Below, piece by piece: positions 16,800 to 25,037 of a stretch of DNA of 64,000 nt. The stretch spans positions 434,001 through 498,000 of the forward strand of contig CAJTFW010000001.1 of NCBI GenBank assembly GCA_910575445.1. The letters are read 5' to 3'. Under the pieces are notes generated by a model, which ran no database searches, was not told where the DNA came from, and was given only the letters and a program-made list of their open reading frames with translations. The first letter of the stretch is position 1. The number at the start of each line of letters is the position of its first letter. The position numbers and the translations under genes were made by a program. Origin of the DNA: Lachnospiraceae bacterium. Lineage in GTDB: Bacteria > Bacillota > Clostridia > Lachnospirales > Lachnospiraceae.

Positions 16800-18041
16800 A
16801 TGGCAGAAATCTATGTAATCGTAGGCACCGGAGCTGCAGGCATGGCAGCCGCAGAGCGGATTCGTCTCTATAAAAAAGATGCAACTGTGATTATGATGTC
16901 CATTGACGAACATTCACATTCCCGCTGTATGCTGCACAAATTTTTAGGTGGCGAGCGCACAGAGGAAGAACTTTCTTTTGTGGAGCCTGATTTCTTTGAG
17001 AAGAATGAGATTCACTGGGGGAAGGCACAGAAAGCGTTAGGACTTGACATTCAAAATAAGAGGATTCAGATGGAAAATGGCTATCAGCCATACGATAAAT
17101 TGTTGATTGCAACGGGGTCTGTCTTTGGAATTCCGCCTATCAATCATTTTCGGACTGCTTCTAATGTCTATGGTTTTCGTGACTTAAGCGATGCACAAAA
17201 GATTGATGCAGCTGTAAAAGCCAAGAATGCGAAGCATGCCTTTATCGTTGGTTCTGGTCTGGTAGGACTTGACGTGGCTACAGGACTGATGGAGCGCGGC
17301 GTGAAAGTGACCATCGCTGAGATGGCACCACGCGTAATGCCACTACAGACAGATGACATTGCAGCAAAAGCCTATCAGGAGCGCTTTGAGGCGCATGGCG
17401 CACGTTTTCTTTTGGGAATCGGAGCGAGCGACAGTATCATCAATGACCAGAATGAGATTACTGCAGTTGTGCTCTCAACCGGGGAGACGGTAGCATGTGA
17501 TTTTGTTATCTGTGCAGCCGGTGTGCGTCCTAATATTGCATGGCTTGAAGGCAGTGGTCTTGAGACAGAACGTGGAATTAAGGTGGATGGTCATATGCGT
17601 ACATCTGCGCCGGATGTCTATGCAGCAGGCGATGTAACCGCGCTTGCGGGTGTATGGCCAAATGCAATGGATATGGGCAGAGTGGCAGCATCCAATATGT
17701 GCGGCGTGGACACAGAGTATACTGACCGGTATTGTATGAAAAATACATCGAATTTCTTTGGACTTCAGATGCTGACAATAGGGGATATCAATGCGCAGGT
17801 AGAAGGTGCGGATATCTATGTAAAGGAGAGCCGGAATTGTTATAAGAAGGCCATTGTCAAGGATGGCGTCTTAAAATCTGTTCTGATTCAGGGAGACATC
17901 TCACATACAGGACATTGGCAGTATTTGATTAAGAATGAGATAAATCTTTCGGAGATATTAAAGAGGAAGGAAATCTTTGATATTACTTACGGGGATTTCT
18001 TTGAGACGGATGATATCGGCGAATATCAATATAAAAATTAA
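16800..18041 (+). CDS. FAD-dependent NAD(P)H oxidoreductase of the CODH operon
   Basis: Pyridine nucleotide-disulphide oxidoreductase family flavoprotein of 413 residues, like the NADH:rubredoxin or CoA-disulphide reductase group. The FAD-binding GTGAAGMAAAERI motif is at residues 8-21, the NAD(P)-binding VGSGLVGLDVATGL motif near residue 150, and the second FAD motif VYAAGDV near residue 275. In the cooS-cooF-FNOR arrangement this protein is thought to move electrons from the ferredoxin to NAD(P). No redox-active CxxxxC disulphide is visible at the position found in glutathione reductase-like enzymes. Confidence 0.85.
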   Translation: MAEIYVIVGTGAAGMAAAERIRLYKKDATVIMMSIDEHSHSRCMLHKFLGGERTEEELSFVEPDFFEKNEIHWGKAQKALGLDIQNKRIQMENGYQPYDKLLIATGSVFGIPPINHFRTASNVYGFRDLSDAQKIDAAVKAKNAKHAFIVGSGLVGLDVATGLMERGVKVTIAEMAPRVMPLQTDDIAAKAYQERFEAHGARFLLGIGASDSIINDQNEITAVVLSTGETVACDFVICAAGVRPNIAWLEGSGLETERGIKVDGHMRTSAPDVYAAGDVTALAGVWPNAMDMGRVAASNMCGVDTEYTDRYCMKNTSNFFGLQMLTIGDINAQVEGADIYVKESRNCYKKAIVKDGVLKSVLIQGDISHTGHWQYLIKNEINLSEILKRKEIFDITYGDFFETDDIGEYQYKN

Positions 18042-18063
18042 AGTGAATGTGAAACTTAAAACA

Positions 18064-18152
18064 GCATTTGCCCGAATAATGCCCGTAACGATATTTGAAC
18101 GCTAAGCGGTCAAATATTGTTACCCTTCTAGGGCATTATGAGCGGCGAATGC
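18064..18152 (+). repeat. long-hairpin element, type A copy 1
   Basis: An 89-nt imperfect palindrome directly before the ribosome binding site of the hemerythrin gene. Outer stem GCATTTGCC / GGCGAATGC, then AATGCCC / GGGCATT with a flanking T-A pair, then GTAACGATATTTGA / TCAAATATTGTTAC, and an apical CGC-TAA-GCG. Flanks AACTTAAAACA and GGAATTCAAA are shared with the copies near dnaK. See copies at 62110 and 62212. Confidence 0.85.
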
Positions 18153-18178
18153 GGAATTCAAATAGGAGGTAAAGAATA

Positions 18179-18601
18179 ATGTATGCAGAATTTGATGAGA
18201 GTTTGGTAACTGGAAATGATTTAATTGATGGGCAGCACAAGGAGTTAATTGGGAAGATTAACAAGTTAGTGGACTGTTGTGAGCAAAGTGGCGGAAAATT
18301 AGAAGCGATTAAGATGTTAGATTATCTGTCGGATTATACAGAGTTTCATTTTGGAGCAGAGGAGAAGCTTCAGGAGGAGGCTAATTATCCAGGGCTTGAG
18401 GAACATAAAAAGCAGCATGCAGCATTTGTAAAGGCAGTAGGTGAGCTTCATGAGATGCTAGAGGAAGAAGAAGGACCAACCGATGCATTTGTGGAGGCAG
18501 TAAATAAGAATGTGATTGATTGGTTATATAAGCATATCAAAGGATTTGACTGCTCGGTGGCTTCTTATATTAATATGAACGGGCATGCAGAGATGCTGTA
18601 A
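18179..18601 (+). CDS. bacteriohemerythrin
   Basis: Non-haem di-iron protein that binds O2. The 140-residue protein has the full ligand set in order: H in IDGQHKE, H and E in FHFGAEEKL, the two His in EEHKKQH, and H and D in KHIKGFD. The start ATG 18179 follows TAGGAGGT. Its position after the O2-sensitive CO dehydrogenase operon suggests O2 sensing or scavenging, but a long hairpin element and about 140 bp separate the two, so cotranscription is not certain. Confidence 0.9.
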   Translation: MYAEFDESLVTGNDLIDGQHKELIGKINKLVDCCEQSGGKLEAIKMLDYLSDYTEFHFGAEEKLQEEANYPGLEEHKKQHAAFVKAVGELHEMLEEEEGPTDAFVEAVNKNVIDWLYKHIKGFDCSVASYINMNGHAEML

Positions 18602-18610
18602 TAGATAAGG

Positions 18611-18769
18611 TTAGTTGTATAGAGCCTTCTGGTGTTGTACAAATGGTATTATGTAAACTGTTTGCACAAGGCTAGGAGGCTTTGTTTGTGTGAAGCATAT
18701 ATCAAAGCCACGCTTTTTCACACGTTTCAAATCTTTCTGGAACTTTGTGGTTGGTCTTATGTTATACAT
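18611..18769 (-). pseudogene. truncated YafQ/RelE-type toxin remnant
   Basis: A 52-codon reading frame starts at ATG 18769 and overlaps the antitoxin stop (ATGTATAA), the normal geometry of toxin-antitoxin operons. The first 24 residues (MYNIRPTTKFQKDLKRVKKR, then GFDI) look like the N terminus of YafQ-type RelE toxins of about 90 residues. From there on the sequence has no similarity to the toxin and lacks the catalytic C-terminal half. A GGCTTTG/CAAAGCC inverted repeat lies at the break (18678-18709). A 3' deletion or replacement is the simplest reading. Confidence 0.65.
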
Positions 18770-19043
18770 CGTCAAGCAGTTCCTCCATCATCTGATCGAC
18801 ATTGGAATAGGTTTTGCCAAGGCTCGGATTGGCCTTCATTCTTTTTACTTCCTGGATTGCTTCAATGGTTTCCAAGTTCGGCACATCACCACTGATTTCA
18901 AAGGGTATTCTATATTCCCTCACAACCTTACGTGCAAAAATATTGAAAGCCGTGGTCATCGTCATTCCCATATCAGCACAGAACGCCTCAAACTGTCGCT
19001 TTAAATCTGCGTCCATACGAATGTTGATGTTTGTATTTGCCAT
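18762..19043 (-). CDS. RelB/DinJ family antitoxin
   Basis: Ribbon-helix-helix antitoxin of 93 residues. The N terminus MANTNINIRMDADLKRQFEA and the following MGMTMTTAFNIFARK are the RelB/DinJ DNA-binding signature; the C-terminal part would wrap the toxin. I chose ATG 19043, with AAAGGAG nine bases upstream, over the TTG at 19052. The partner toxin gene downstream is truncated, so the antitoxin is an orphan here; it may still regulate its own promoter or neutralise related toxins elsewhere. Confidence 0.85.
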   Translation of the reverse strand: MANTNINIRMDADLKRQFEAFCADMGMTMTTAFNIFARKVVREYRIPFEISGDVPNLETIEAIQEVKRMKANPSLGKTYSNVDQMMEELLDDV

Positions 19044-19075
19044 AGGTAGCAACTCCTTTCATTCTTATTATATTC

Positions 19076-19104
19076 ATTGTATGATTTTTTATTTATATTG
19101 TCAG
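19076..19104 (-). promoter_or_regulatory. sigma-A promoter of the antitoxin gene
   Basis: On the minus strand CTGACA (19104-19099) and TACAAT (19081-19076) are separated by 17 bp, about 33 bp before the ATG. Confidence 0.65.
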
Positions 19105-19222
19105 TACATCCTAAGCCCTTAAAACTTCACCCTGGTATGTACGCATTTAGGGAGAAAATCCTTGATTTGTGCGGCTTTACAGACGTCTTTTTTATCATTA
19201 CAAAATATAAGAACATATTAGG

Positions 19223-19251
19223 TTGACACAAGATATACAGGGTTTTAAAAT
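19223..19251 (+). promoter_or_regulatory. sigma-A promoter for the HEAT-like protein gene
   Basis: TTGACA at 19223-19228 and TAAAAT at 19246-19251 with a 17-bp spacer. The gap between the antitoxin promoter and here (about 19105-19222) shows nothing else recognisable. Confidence 0.7.
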
Positions 19252-19293
19252 AAGAAATAAATAATTTTAAAATAAATTGGGAGGTTTTTCAAT

Positions 19294-20418
19294 ATGGATT
19301 GTACAGAATATATGGAGTTGTTTTTAAAAGACCACCATAATATGAGAAAAAGCGACGCCAAACTTTGCTATCAGTATAAGTGTGCACTTGGAGGTCCCAT
19401 TGTCTATGAGAAAGACGATGACAAGCTATTAAGCCTGTACATGGGAAAGAAGCCAGTCAAAGAGGAGATGTGCAAAGAGGAGATACAACTTCAGGAAGAG
19501 ATTGAGAAAATGCAGCCGATTTGGAAGGCAGAGATTGAGAAATCTTTCACAGAGTTGGCAGATGTAATAGAGGAACTGCATCCAGTAGAATTTAACTCGG
19601 AGTTTTGGAGCATCTATGGCGGAGCCTATGGAGATGTATTGGAGGATGTGGCATTTTTATTTTGCAGAGAGGATTTGATTCCTGAGACAACGAAGATTCG
19701 CCGTTTGGATTTTGAGGAGAAAGGATATTATGAGATTATCTTTGATAACCTCTGGGAAAATCTGACGCATCAGTTAAGCCTGTATCCAGCGATATATCTG
19801 GCAGTGCCTTATCTGGTGATGTTGTTGGAAAAAAAGAAAAGAGAAGGGAAAGCGGATTGGGAATTTAAGATTATCTCAGTACTTGGAGATATTTTGGCGA
19901 CAGATATTATCGCTTGTGGAGGCGGTCAGCAAGGGGAGCTGCCAGAGCAGGTGTGGGAGAGTTATCAGAAAAGTGTAAAAAGGCTTCAAAAGATGACAAA
20001 AGAGTATCTTGTCAGAAATAAAGAGGCGTTAAAAAATAAAGGGATTTATTTTGCCATAGGGATACTGTCAATTTTAGCAGACCCGGAGGCAGCTTATGAG
20101 ATGTTGATAGGAAGCTTTGAGCAGCTTATTGTGGAGTGCCCGAATTGTGAATATTATGACGATAGTATGGAAATAGATGGGATAGAAGATGAAAAGCTGC
20201 TTTCCGAGATAATAGAGCCGGCAGAAGCAGTGACTGGAAATTGGGACTGGCAGGATTTTAGTGATACGTATGTGTGGTTTAGCCACCTGGCGCAGATTGT
20301 GGATGAAAAAGAAGCCTGGAAAGTAAAATATTATTATGGAACCTATACCTGCCCGGAGTGCGGGAGTAAGGGTGTACTGATTGAATGGATGAAAGAGGCA
20401 GACAGAAAAGGGTATTGA
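19294..20418 (+). CDS. hypothetical protein, possible HEAT-like repeats
   Basis: A 374-residue soluble, acidic, mostly helical protein. The stretch LSLYPAIYLAVPYLVMLLEK (about residues 163-182) resembles the YPAT.AA.PFL..LL phrase of some uncharacterised HEAT-repeat proteins. A C-terminal CPECG motif lies near residue 354, without an obvious second metal-binding pair beyond scattered cysteines (CPNCEYY near 277). The ATG at 19294 follows GGGAGG. It stands alone between an antitoxin and purL. I cannot name a function; an immunity-type role is possible but unsupported. Confidence 0.6.
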   Translation: MDCTEYMELFLKDHHNMRKSDAKLCYQYKCALGGPIVYEKDDDKLLSLYMGKKPVKEEMCKEEIQLQEEIEKMQPIWKAEIEKSFTELADVIEELHPVEFNSEFWSIYGGAYGDVLEDVAFLFCREDLIPETTKIRRLDFEEKGYYEIIFDNLWENLTHQLSLYPAIYLAVPYLVMLLEKKKREGKADWEFKIISVLGDILATDIIACGGGQQGELPEQVWESYQKSVKRLQKMTKEYLVRNKEALKNKGIYFAIGILSILADPEAAYEMLIGSFEQLIVECPNCEYYDDSMEIDGIEDEKLLSEIIEPAEAVTGNWDWQDFSDTYVWFSHLAQIVDEKEAWKVKYYYGTYTCPECGSKGVLIEWMKEADRKGY

Positions 20419-20431
20419 TTGCAATGCTTTC

Positions 20432-20460
20432 TTGCAATGCAAAGGGCGCTGTGATATGAT
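20432..20460 (+). promoter_or_regulatory. sigma-A promoter of purL
   Basis: TTGCAA at 20432-20437 and TATGAT at 20455-20460 with a 17-bp spacer. GCAATGC occurs twice (20421-20427 and 20434-20440), the second within the promoter. No purine riboswitch is visible in the roughly 70-nt leader. Confidence 0.6.
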
Positions 20461-20536
20461 GGTCAAAGGGGCAGAGCTTTTAAGAAGTATATGCCGGGAG
20501 AGTTTGTAAGATATACTTTATGATGGAGGTAATGGC

Positions 20537-23500
20537 ATGGTAAGACGCGTCTTTGTGGAAAAAAAAGAGGCATTTGCTGTCAAGGCAAAGGAACTAGAAG
20601 AGGAGATTAAGAGTTACCTTGGAATTCAGACAGTAACAAACGTGCGGGTGCTGATTCGCTATGATGTGGAAAATATTACAGAGGAGACCTTTGAAAAGGC
20701 TTGTACCACCGTATTTAGTGAGCCACCAGTAGATATTTTATATCAGGAGAGTTTTGATGTAAAAGAGCCGTCGTCGGTGTTTGGCGTGGAATATCTTCCG
20801 GGGCAGTTTGACCAGAGGGCTGATTCTGCGGTGCAATGTGTGCAGTTTTTGAATTCTTCTGAGGAGCCGGTGATTCGCAGTGCGACGGTATATGTGATAG
20901 AAGGCGGTGTGACAGAGGAAGAATTGACGCAGATAAAAGCTTTCTGCATCAATCCGGTGGACTCTCGTGAGACGAATATGGAGAAGCCTAAGACGCTTGT
21001 GACCGTATTTGAAGAGCCAGAAGATGTAAAGATTTTGGATGGTTTCCAAGAGATGCCAGAACAGCCGCTAAAAAAACTCTATGATGCTCTAAATCTTGCC
21101 ATGACTTTTAAAGATTTTCTGCATATACAGAATTATTTCAGGGAGGAAGAGAAGCGCGACCCATCAATGACGGAGATTCGGGTGTTAGATACGTATTGGT
21201 CTGACCACTGCCGTCATACAACATTCTCGACTGAGCTTACGGATGTGACCTTTGCAGATGGATACTATCGAAAGCCAATAGAAGATACCTACCAGCAGTA
21301 TCTAAAGGACCATAAAGAAATCTTTGCAGGCAGAGATGATAAGTTTGTCTGCTTGATGGACCTAGCTCTGATGGCTATGAGAAAGCTGAAAAAGGAAGGA
21401 AAGCTTGCAGACCAGGAGGAGTCAGAGGAGATAAACGCTTGTTCGATTGTCGTTCCGGTAGAGGTGGATGGAGAAGTGGAAGAATGGCTGGTGAATTTTA
21501 AAAATGAGACACACAACCATCCGACCGAGATTGAGCCTTTTGGTGGTGCGGCAACTTGTCTTGGCGGTGCAATTCGTGACCCGCTGTCCGGGCGTACGTA
21601 TGTCTATCAGGCAATGCGTGTCACCGGAGCAGCAGACCCAACCGTATCGGTATCTAAGACCTTAAAAGGGAAACTTCCTCAGAAGAAGCTGGTGCGCGGT
21701 GCAGCAAGTGGTTATAGTTCTTATGGCAACCAGATAGGACTGGCGACCGGATATGTCAAAGAAATCTATCATCCAGACTATGTGGCAAAGCGTATGGAGA
21801 TTGGAGCGGTGATGGGAGCGGCTCCAAGAAAAGATGTAATTCGGGAGACTTCAGACCCAGGTGATATTATCATCTTATTAGGTGGAAGAACCGGACGTGA
21901 TGGCTGTGGCGGTGCAACAGGTTCTTCCAAAGTGCATACAGAAGCCTCGATTGAGACTTGCGGGGCAGAGGTACAAAAAGGAAATGCACCGACAGAGCGA
22001 AAGATTCAAAGACTGTTTCGCCGTCCTGAAGTAACTCGTCTGATTAAAAAATGCAATGACTTTGGTGCAGGCGGTGTCTCTGTGGCGATTGGAGAGCTTG
22101 CTGACGGACTGAAAGTGGATTTAGATAAAGTACCGAAGAAATACGCAGGATTAGACGGAACCGAGATTGCTATCTCCGAATCCCAGGAGCGTATGGCTGT
22201 TGTAGTGGACTGTAAAGATGTCAGTGCTTTTATGGGATATGCTTCAGAGGAGAACTTAGAGGCAGTCTGTGTGGCAGAAGTGACAGAGGAAAAGAGGCTT
22301 GTACTGACCTGGAGAGGCAAGGAGATTGTCAATATTTCCAGAGCTTTTCTAGATACCAACGGTGCACACCAGGAGACAGCAGTCGCTGTGGATATGCCTT
22401 CTGATACAGAGAAATATTTTACAAGAGATGATATTGGCGATGTGAAAGAGGCATGGCTTGCCACCTTAAAAGATCTGAACGTATGTTCACAAAAGGGTCT
22501 GGTGGAGATGTTCGATGGCTCTATCGGTGCTGGAAGCGTATTGATGCCTTATGGTGGAAAATATCAGCTGACAGAGACACAGACGATGATTGCCAAGCTT
22601 CCAGTCTTAAAAGGAACAACCGATACGGTAACGATGATGAGCTATGGATTTGACCCATATCTCTCTAGCTGGTCTCCTTATCATGGTGCGGTCTATGCAG
22701 TCTTGGAGTCTGTGGCAAAGATTGTGGCTTCTGGTGGGGACTATCGCAAGATTCGCTTTACCTTCCAGGAGTATTTTCGGAGAATGACCGAGGACCCACA
22801 TCGCTGGAGTCAGCCTTTTGCAGCACTTCTTGGCGCTTACAGTGCACAGCTTGGCTTTGGACTGCCGTCGATTGGAGGCAAAGACAGTATGTCTGGCACG
22901 TTTAATGATATTGATGTACCACCAACACTGGTATCCTTTGCGGTGGATATTGCAAGCTACAAGCATATCCTGACGCCGGAGCTTAAGAAGACAGGCAATA
23001 AGCTAGTGCTTCTAAAGCTTGACAGAGATGCCTATGATTTGCCGAATTATAAGCAGGCGATGGAGCAGTATGAGAAATTCTTTGAGGATGTTAAGGCTGG
23101 AAAGGTAGTATCTGCCTATGCTCTTGGTGGTAAAGGAATTATTGCAGCAGTTAGCAAGATGGCATTTGGCAATAAGTTAGGTGTAAAATTAGAGCATAAT
23201 TTAGACCCAAGAGATGCATTTGCACCAGGATTTGGAAATATTGTGGCAGAGGTTGTAGATGGCAAGGTAGGAGAGCTTTCGATTACGTATACGCTGATTG
23301 GCGAAGTGACAGAGAGCGGATTTTCCTATGGAAATACCTGGATTGACACCGAAGAAGCGCTTGCAGCCTGGACGGGGACGCTTGAGAAAGTATTTCCAAC
23401 GGTGGCAGTAAAGAGTCAGGAGAGACTTGATACGCCAGTCTATCATGCAAAAGATATCTATATCTGTAAGCACAAAGTGGCAAAGCCTAACGTATTTATT

Positions 23501-24280
23501 CCGGTATTTCCAGGGACGAACTGTGAATATGACAGCAGGAAAGCCTTTGAGCGTGCAGGGGCAGATGTGGTGACAAAGGTATTTAAGAACCTAAGTGAGA
23601 GTGATATTCGCGAATCGGTCGATGCCTTTGAAAAGGCGATTGGACAGGCACAGATTATTATGTTCCCTGGTGGATTTTCTGCTGGTGATGAGCCGGATGG
23701 TTCCGCAAAATTTTTTGCGACGGCTTTTCGAAATGAGAAGATGAAAGAAGCAGTCAGAAAGCTTTTAGAAGAGCGGGATGGACTGGTGCTTGGTATCTGT
23801 AATGGCTTCCAGGCGCTGATAAAGCTTGGACTTTTGCCATATGGAGAGATTGTAGGGCAGAAGGAAGATTCTCCGACTTTGACCTATAATACCATTAACC
23901 GGCATATCTCGAAGATGGTCTATACAAAAGTGGTGACAGATAAATCACCATGGCTTATGGGTGCAAAGCTAGGAGAGACCTATGTAATTCCAGCTTCGCA
24001 TGGAGAAGGACGGTTTGTAGCACCAAAGGAGTGGATAGAGAAGCTCTTTGCAAACGGACAGGTGGCAACACAATATGTAGACCTTCTCGGAAATCCAACG
24101 ATGGATGAGGAATGGAATGTCAATGGGTCTTATGCGGCGATTGAAGGAATTACAAGCCCAGATGGAAGAATCCTTGGAAAGATGGGACACTCAGAAAGAC
24201 GCGGAACGGCAGTGGCAATCAATATCTATGGAGAGCAGGATATGAAGCTGTTTGAGTCTGGAGTGGAATATTTTAAATAA
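20537..24280 (+). CDS. purL: phosphoribosylformylglycinamidine synthase, single-chain
   Basis: Fourth step of de novo purine synthesis: FGAR plus ATP plus glutamine to FGAM. The 1247-residue protein fuses the synthetase and the glutaminase. The PurL part shows DTYWSDHCRHTTF (about residue 216), FKNETHNHPTEIEPFGGAATC (about 320) and GGRTGRDGCGGAT (about 450). The glutaminase part after residue 985 has FPGTNCEYD, GGFSAGDEPDG, the nucleophile in LGICNGFQ and the His/Glu of ASHGEGRF. This length and order fit the clostridial clade of the large enzyme rather than the three-protein PurSLQ of Bacillus. GGAGG lies upstream of the ATG. It is a lone pur gene here. Confidence 0.95.
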   Translation: MVRRVFVEKKEAFAVKAKELEEEIKSYLGIQTVTNVRVLIRYDVENITEETFEKACTTVFSEPPVDILYQESFDVKEPSSVFGVEYLPGQFDQRADSAVQCVQFLNSSEEPVIRSATVYVIEGGVTEEELTQIKAFCINPVDSRETNMEKPKTLVTVFEEPEDVKILDGFQEMPEQPLKKLYDALNLAMTFKDFLHIQNYFREEEKRDPSMTEIRVLDTYWSDHCRHTTFSTELTDVTFADGYYRKPIEDTYQQYLKDHKEIFAGRDDKFVCLMDLALMAMRKLKKEGKLADQEESEEINACSIVVPVEVDGEVEEWLVNFKNETHNHPTEIEPFGGAATCLGGAIRDPLSGRTYVYQAMRVTGAADPTVSVSKTLKGKLPQKKLVRGAASGYSSYGNQIGLATGYVKEIYHPDYVAKRMEIGAVMGAAPRKDVIRETSDPGDIIILLGGRTGRDGCGGATGSSKVHTEASIETCGAEVQKGNAPTERKIQRLFRRPEVTRLIKKCNDFGAGGVSVAIGELADGLKVDLDKVPKKYAGLDGTEIAISESQERMAVVVDCKDVSAFMGYASEENLEAVCVAEVTEEKRLVLTWRGKEIVNISRAFLDTNGAHQETAVAVDMPSDTEKYFTRDDIGDVKEAWLATLKDLNVCSQKGLVEMFDGSIGAGSVLMPYGGKYQLTETQTMIAKLPVLKGTTDTVTMMSYGFDPYLSSWSPYHGAVYAVLESVAKIVASGGDYRKIRFTFQEYFRRMTEDPHRWSQPFAALLGAYSAQLGFGLPSIGGKDSMSGTFNDIDVPPTLVSFAVDIASYKHILTPELKKTGNKLVLLKLDRDAYDLPNYKQAMEQYEKFFEDVKAGKVVSAYALGGKGIIAAVSKMAFGNKLGVKLEHNLDPRDAFAPGFGNIVAEVVDGKVGELSITYTLIGEVTESGFSYGNTWIDTEEALAAWTGTLEKVFPTVAVKSQERLDTPVYHAKDIYICKHKVAKPNVFIPVFPGTNCEYDSRKAFERAGADVVTKVFKNLSESDIRESVDAFEKAIGQAQIIMFPGGFSAGDEPDGSAKFFATAFRNEKMKEAVRKLLEERDGLVLGICNGFQALIKLGLLPYGEIVGQKEDSPTLTYNTINRHISKMVYTKVVTDKSPWLMGAKLGETYVIPASHGEGRFVAPKEWIEKLFANGQVATQYVDLLGNPTMDEEWNVNGSYAAIEGITSPDGRILGKMGHSERRGTAVAINIYGEQDMKLFESGVEYFK

Positions 24281-24293
24281 GAGATAACATATA

Positions 24294-24327
24294 AAGGCGT
24301 CTATTGGTACTTTCCAGTAGACGCCTT
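24294..24327. terminator. hairpin terminator between purL and the convergent ABC genes
   Basis: The perfect 10-bp arms AAGGCGTCTA / TAGACGCCTT lie between convergent genes. No long T tract follows on either strand, so efficiency is uncertain, but the position suits a bidirectional terminator. Confidence 0.6.
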
Positions 24328-24338
24328 CATGTAATCTA

Positions 24339-25016
24339 TTATTCGCTTACAATCTTTCCATCCTCAATATGAATCGTCTGATCGGTCAACTGTGCAATTT
24401 CAGGATTATGGGTGATCATAATAATCGTCTGTTTGAATTTCTGGCTTGTCATATGCAACAGATGAATGACATTATCGCTGGTTTTGGAGTCCAGATTTCC
24501 TGTTGGTTCGTCTGCTAATACAATATCAGGTTTGGAGGCAAGGGCGCGGGCGATTGCTACCCGCTGTTGCTGGCCACCAGAAAGGTTGTTTGGCAGATTG
24601 TAGATTTTCTGCTCTAATCCCAACAGCCCAACAATTTCCTTAATAAATTTTTTATCTGGTTTCTGTCCATCCATTGCGATAGGGAAGACGATATTTTCCC
24701 ACACATTTAGAGTTGGTATCAGATTATAGTTCTGAAAGATAAAGCCAATACGCCTACGACGGAATATAGTCAGCTGCTCCTCTTTTAGCTTAGACAGTTC
24801 TGTATTGCCAATAGTGACACTTCCTGATGTCGGGGTATCAAGGCCGCCCAACATATTTAACAGAGTAGATTTGCCAGAGCCAGACGTGCCAATAATAGCA
24901 ACAAACTTTCCAGCCTCAATCTCTAAGTTTACACCGTCTAGGGCATGAACCTCTGTTTCACCCTTTCCATAGTATTTTTTCAAGTCTTTTGTCTGTAAAA
25001 TGATAGTTGTACGCAT
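24339..25016 (-). CDS. ABC transporter ATP-binding protein, MacB/LolD type
   Basis: ATPase of 225 residues with Walker A (GTSGSGKST), a canonical signature ([15 protein letters not shown]), Walker B ([12 protein letters not shown]) and the switch His (MITHNPEIA). The closest family is that of LolD/MacB/BceA ATPases, which work with FtsX-type permeases in peptide export or antibiotic resistance. It lies 21 bp downstream of the large permease gene and is its probable partner. It is the last gene of a minus-strand operon that includes a two-component system. Confidence 0.9.
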   Translation of the reverse strand: MRTTIILQTKDLKKYYGKGETEVHALDGVNLEIEAGKFVAIIGTSGSGKSTLLNMLGGLDTPTSGSVTIGNTELSKLKEEQLTIFRRRRIGFIFQNYNLIPTLNVWENIVFPIAMDGQKPDKKFIKEIVGLLGLEQKIYNLPNNLSGGQQQRVAIARALASKPDIVLADEPTGNLDSKTSDNVIHLLHMTSQKFKQTIIMITHNPEIAQLTDQTIHIEDGKIVSE

Positions 25017-25037
25017 CGTTAAATCCTCCTTCTTTGC

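Noticed and set aside
20461-20536. Purine riboswitch before purL
   Set aside because: The leader is too short and lacks the conserved three-way junction sequences.
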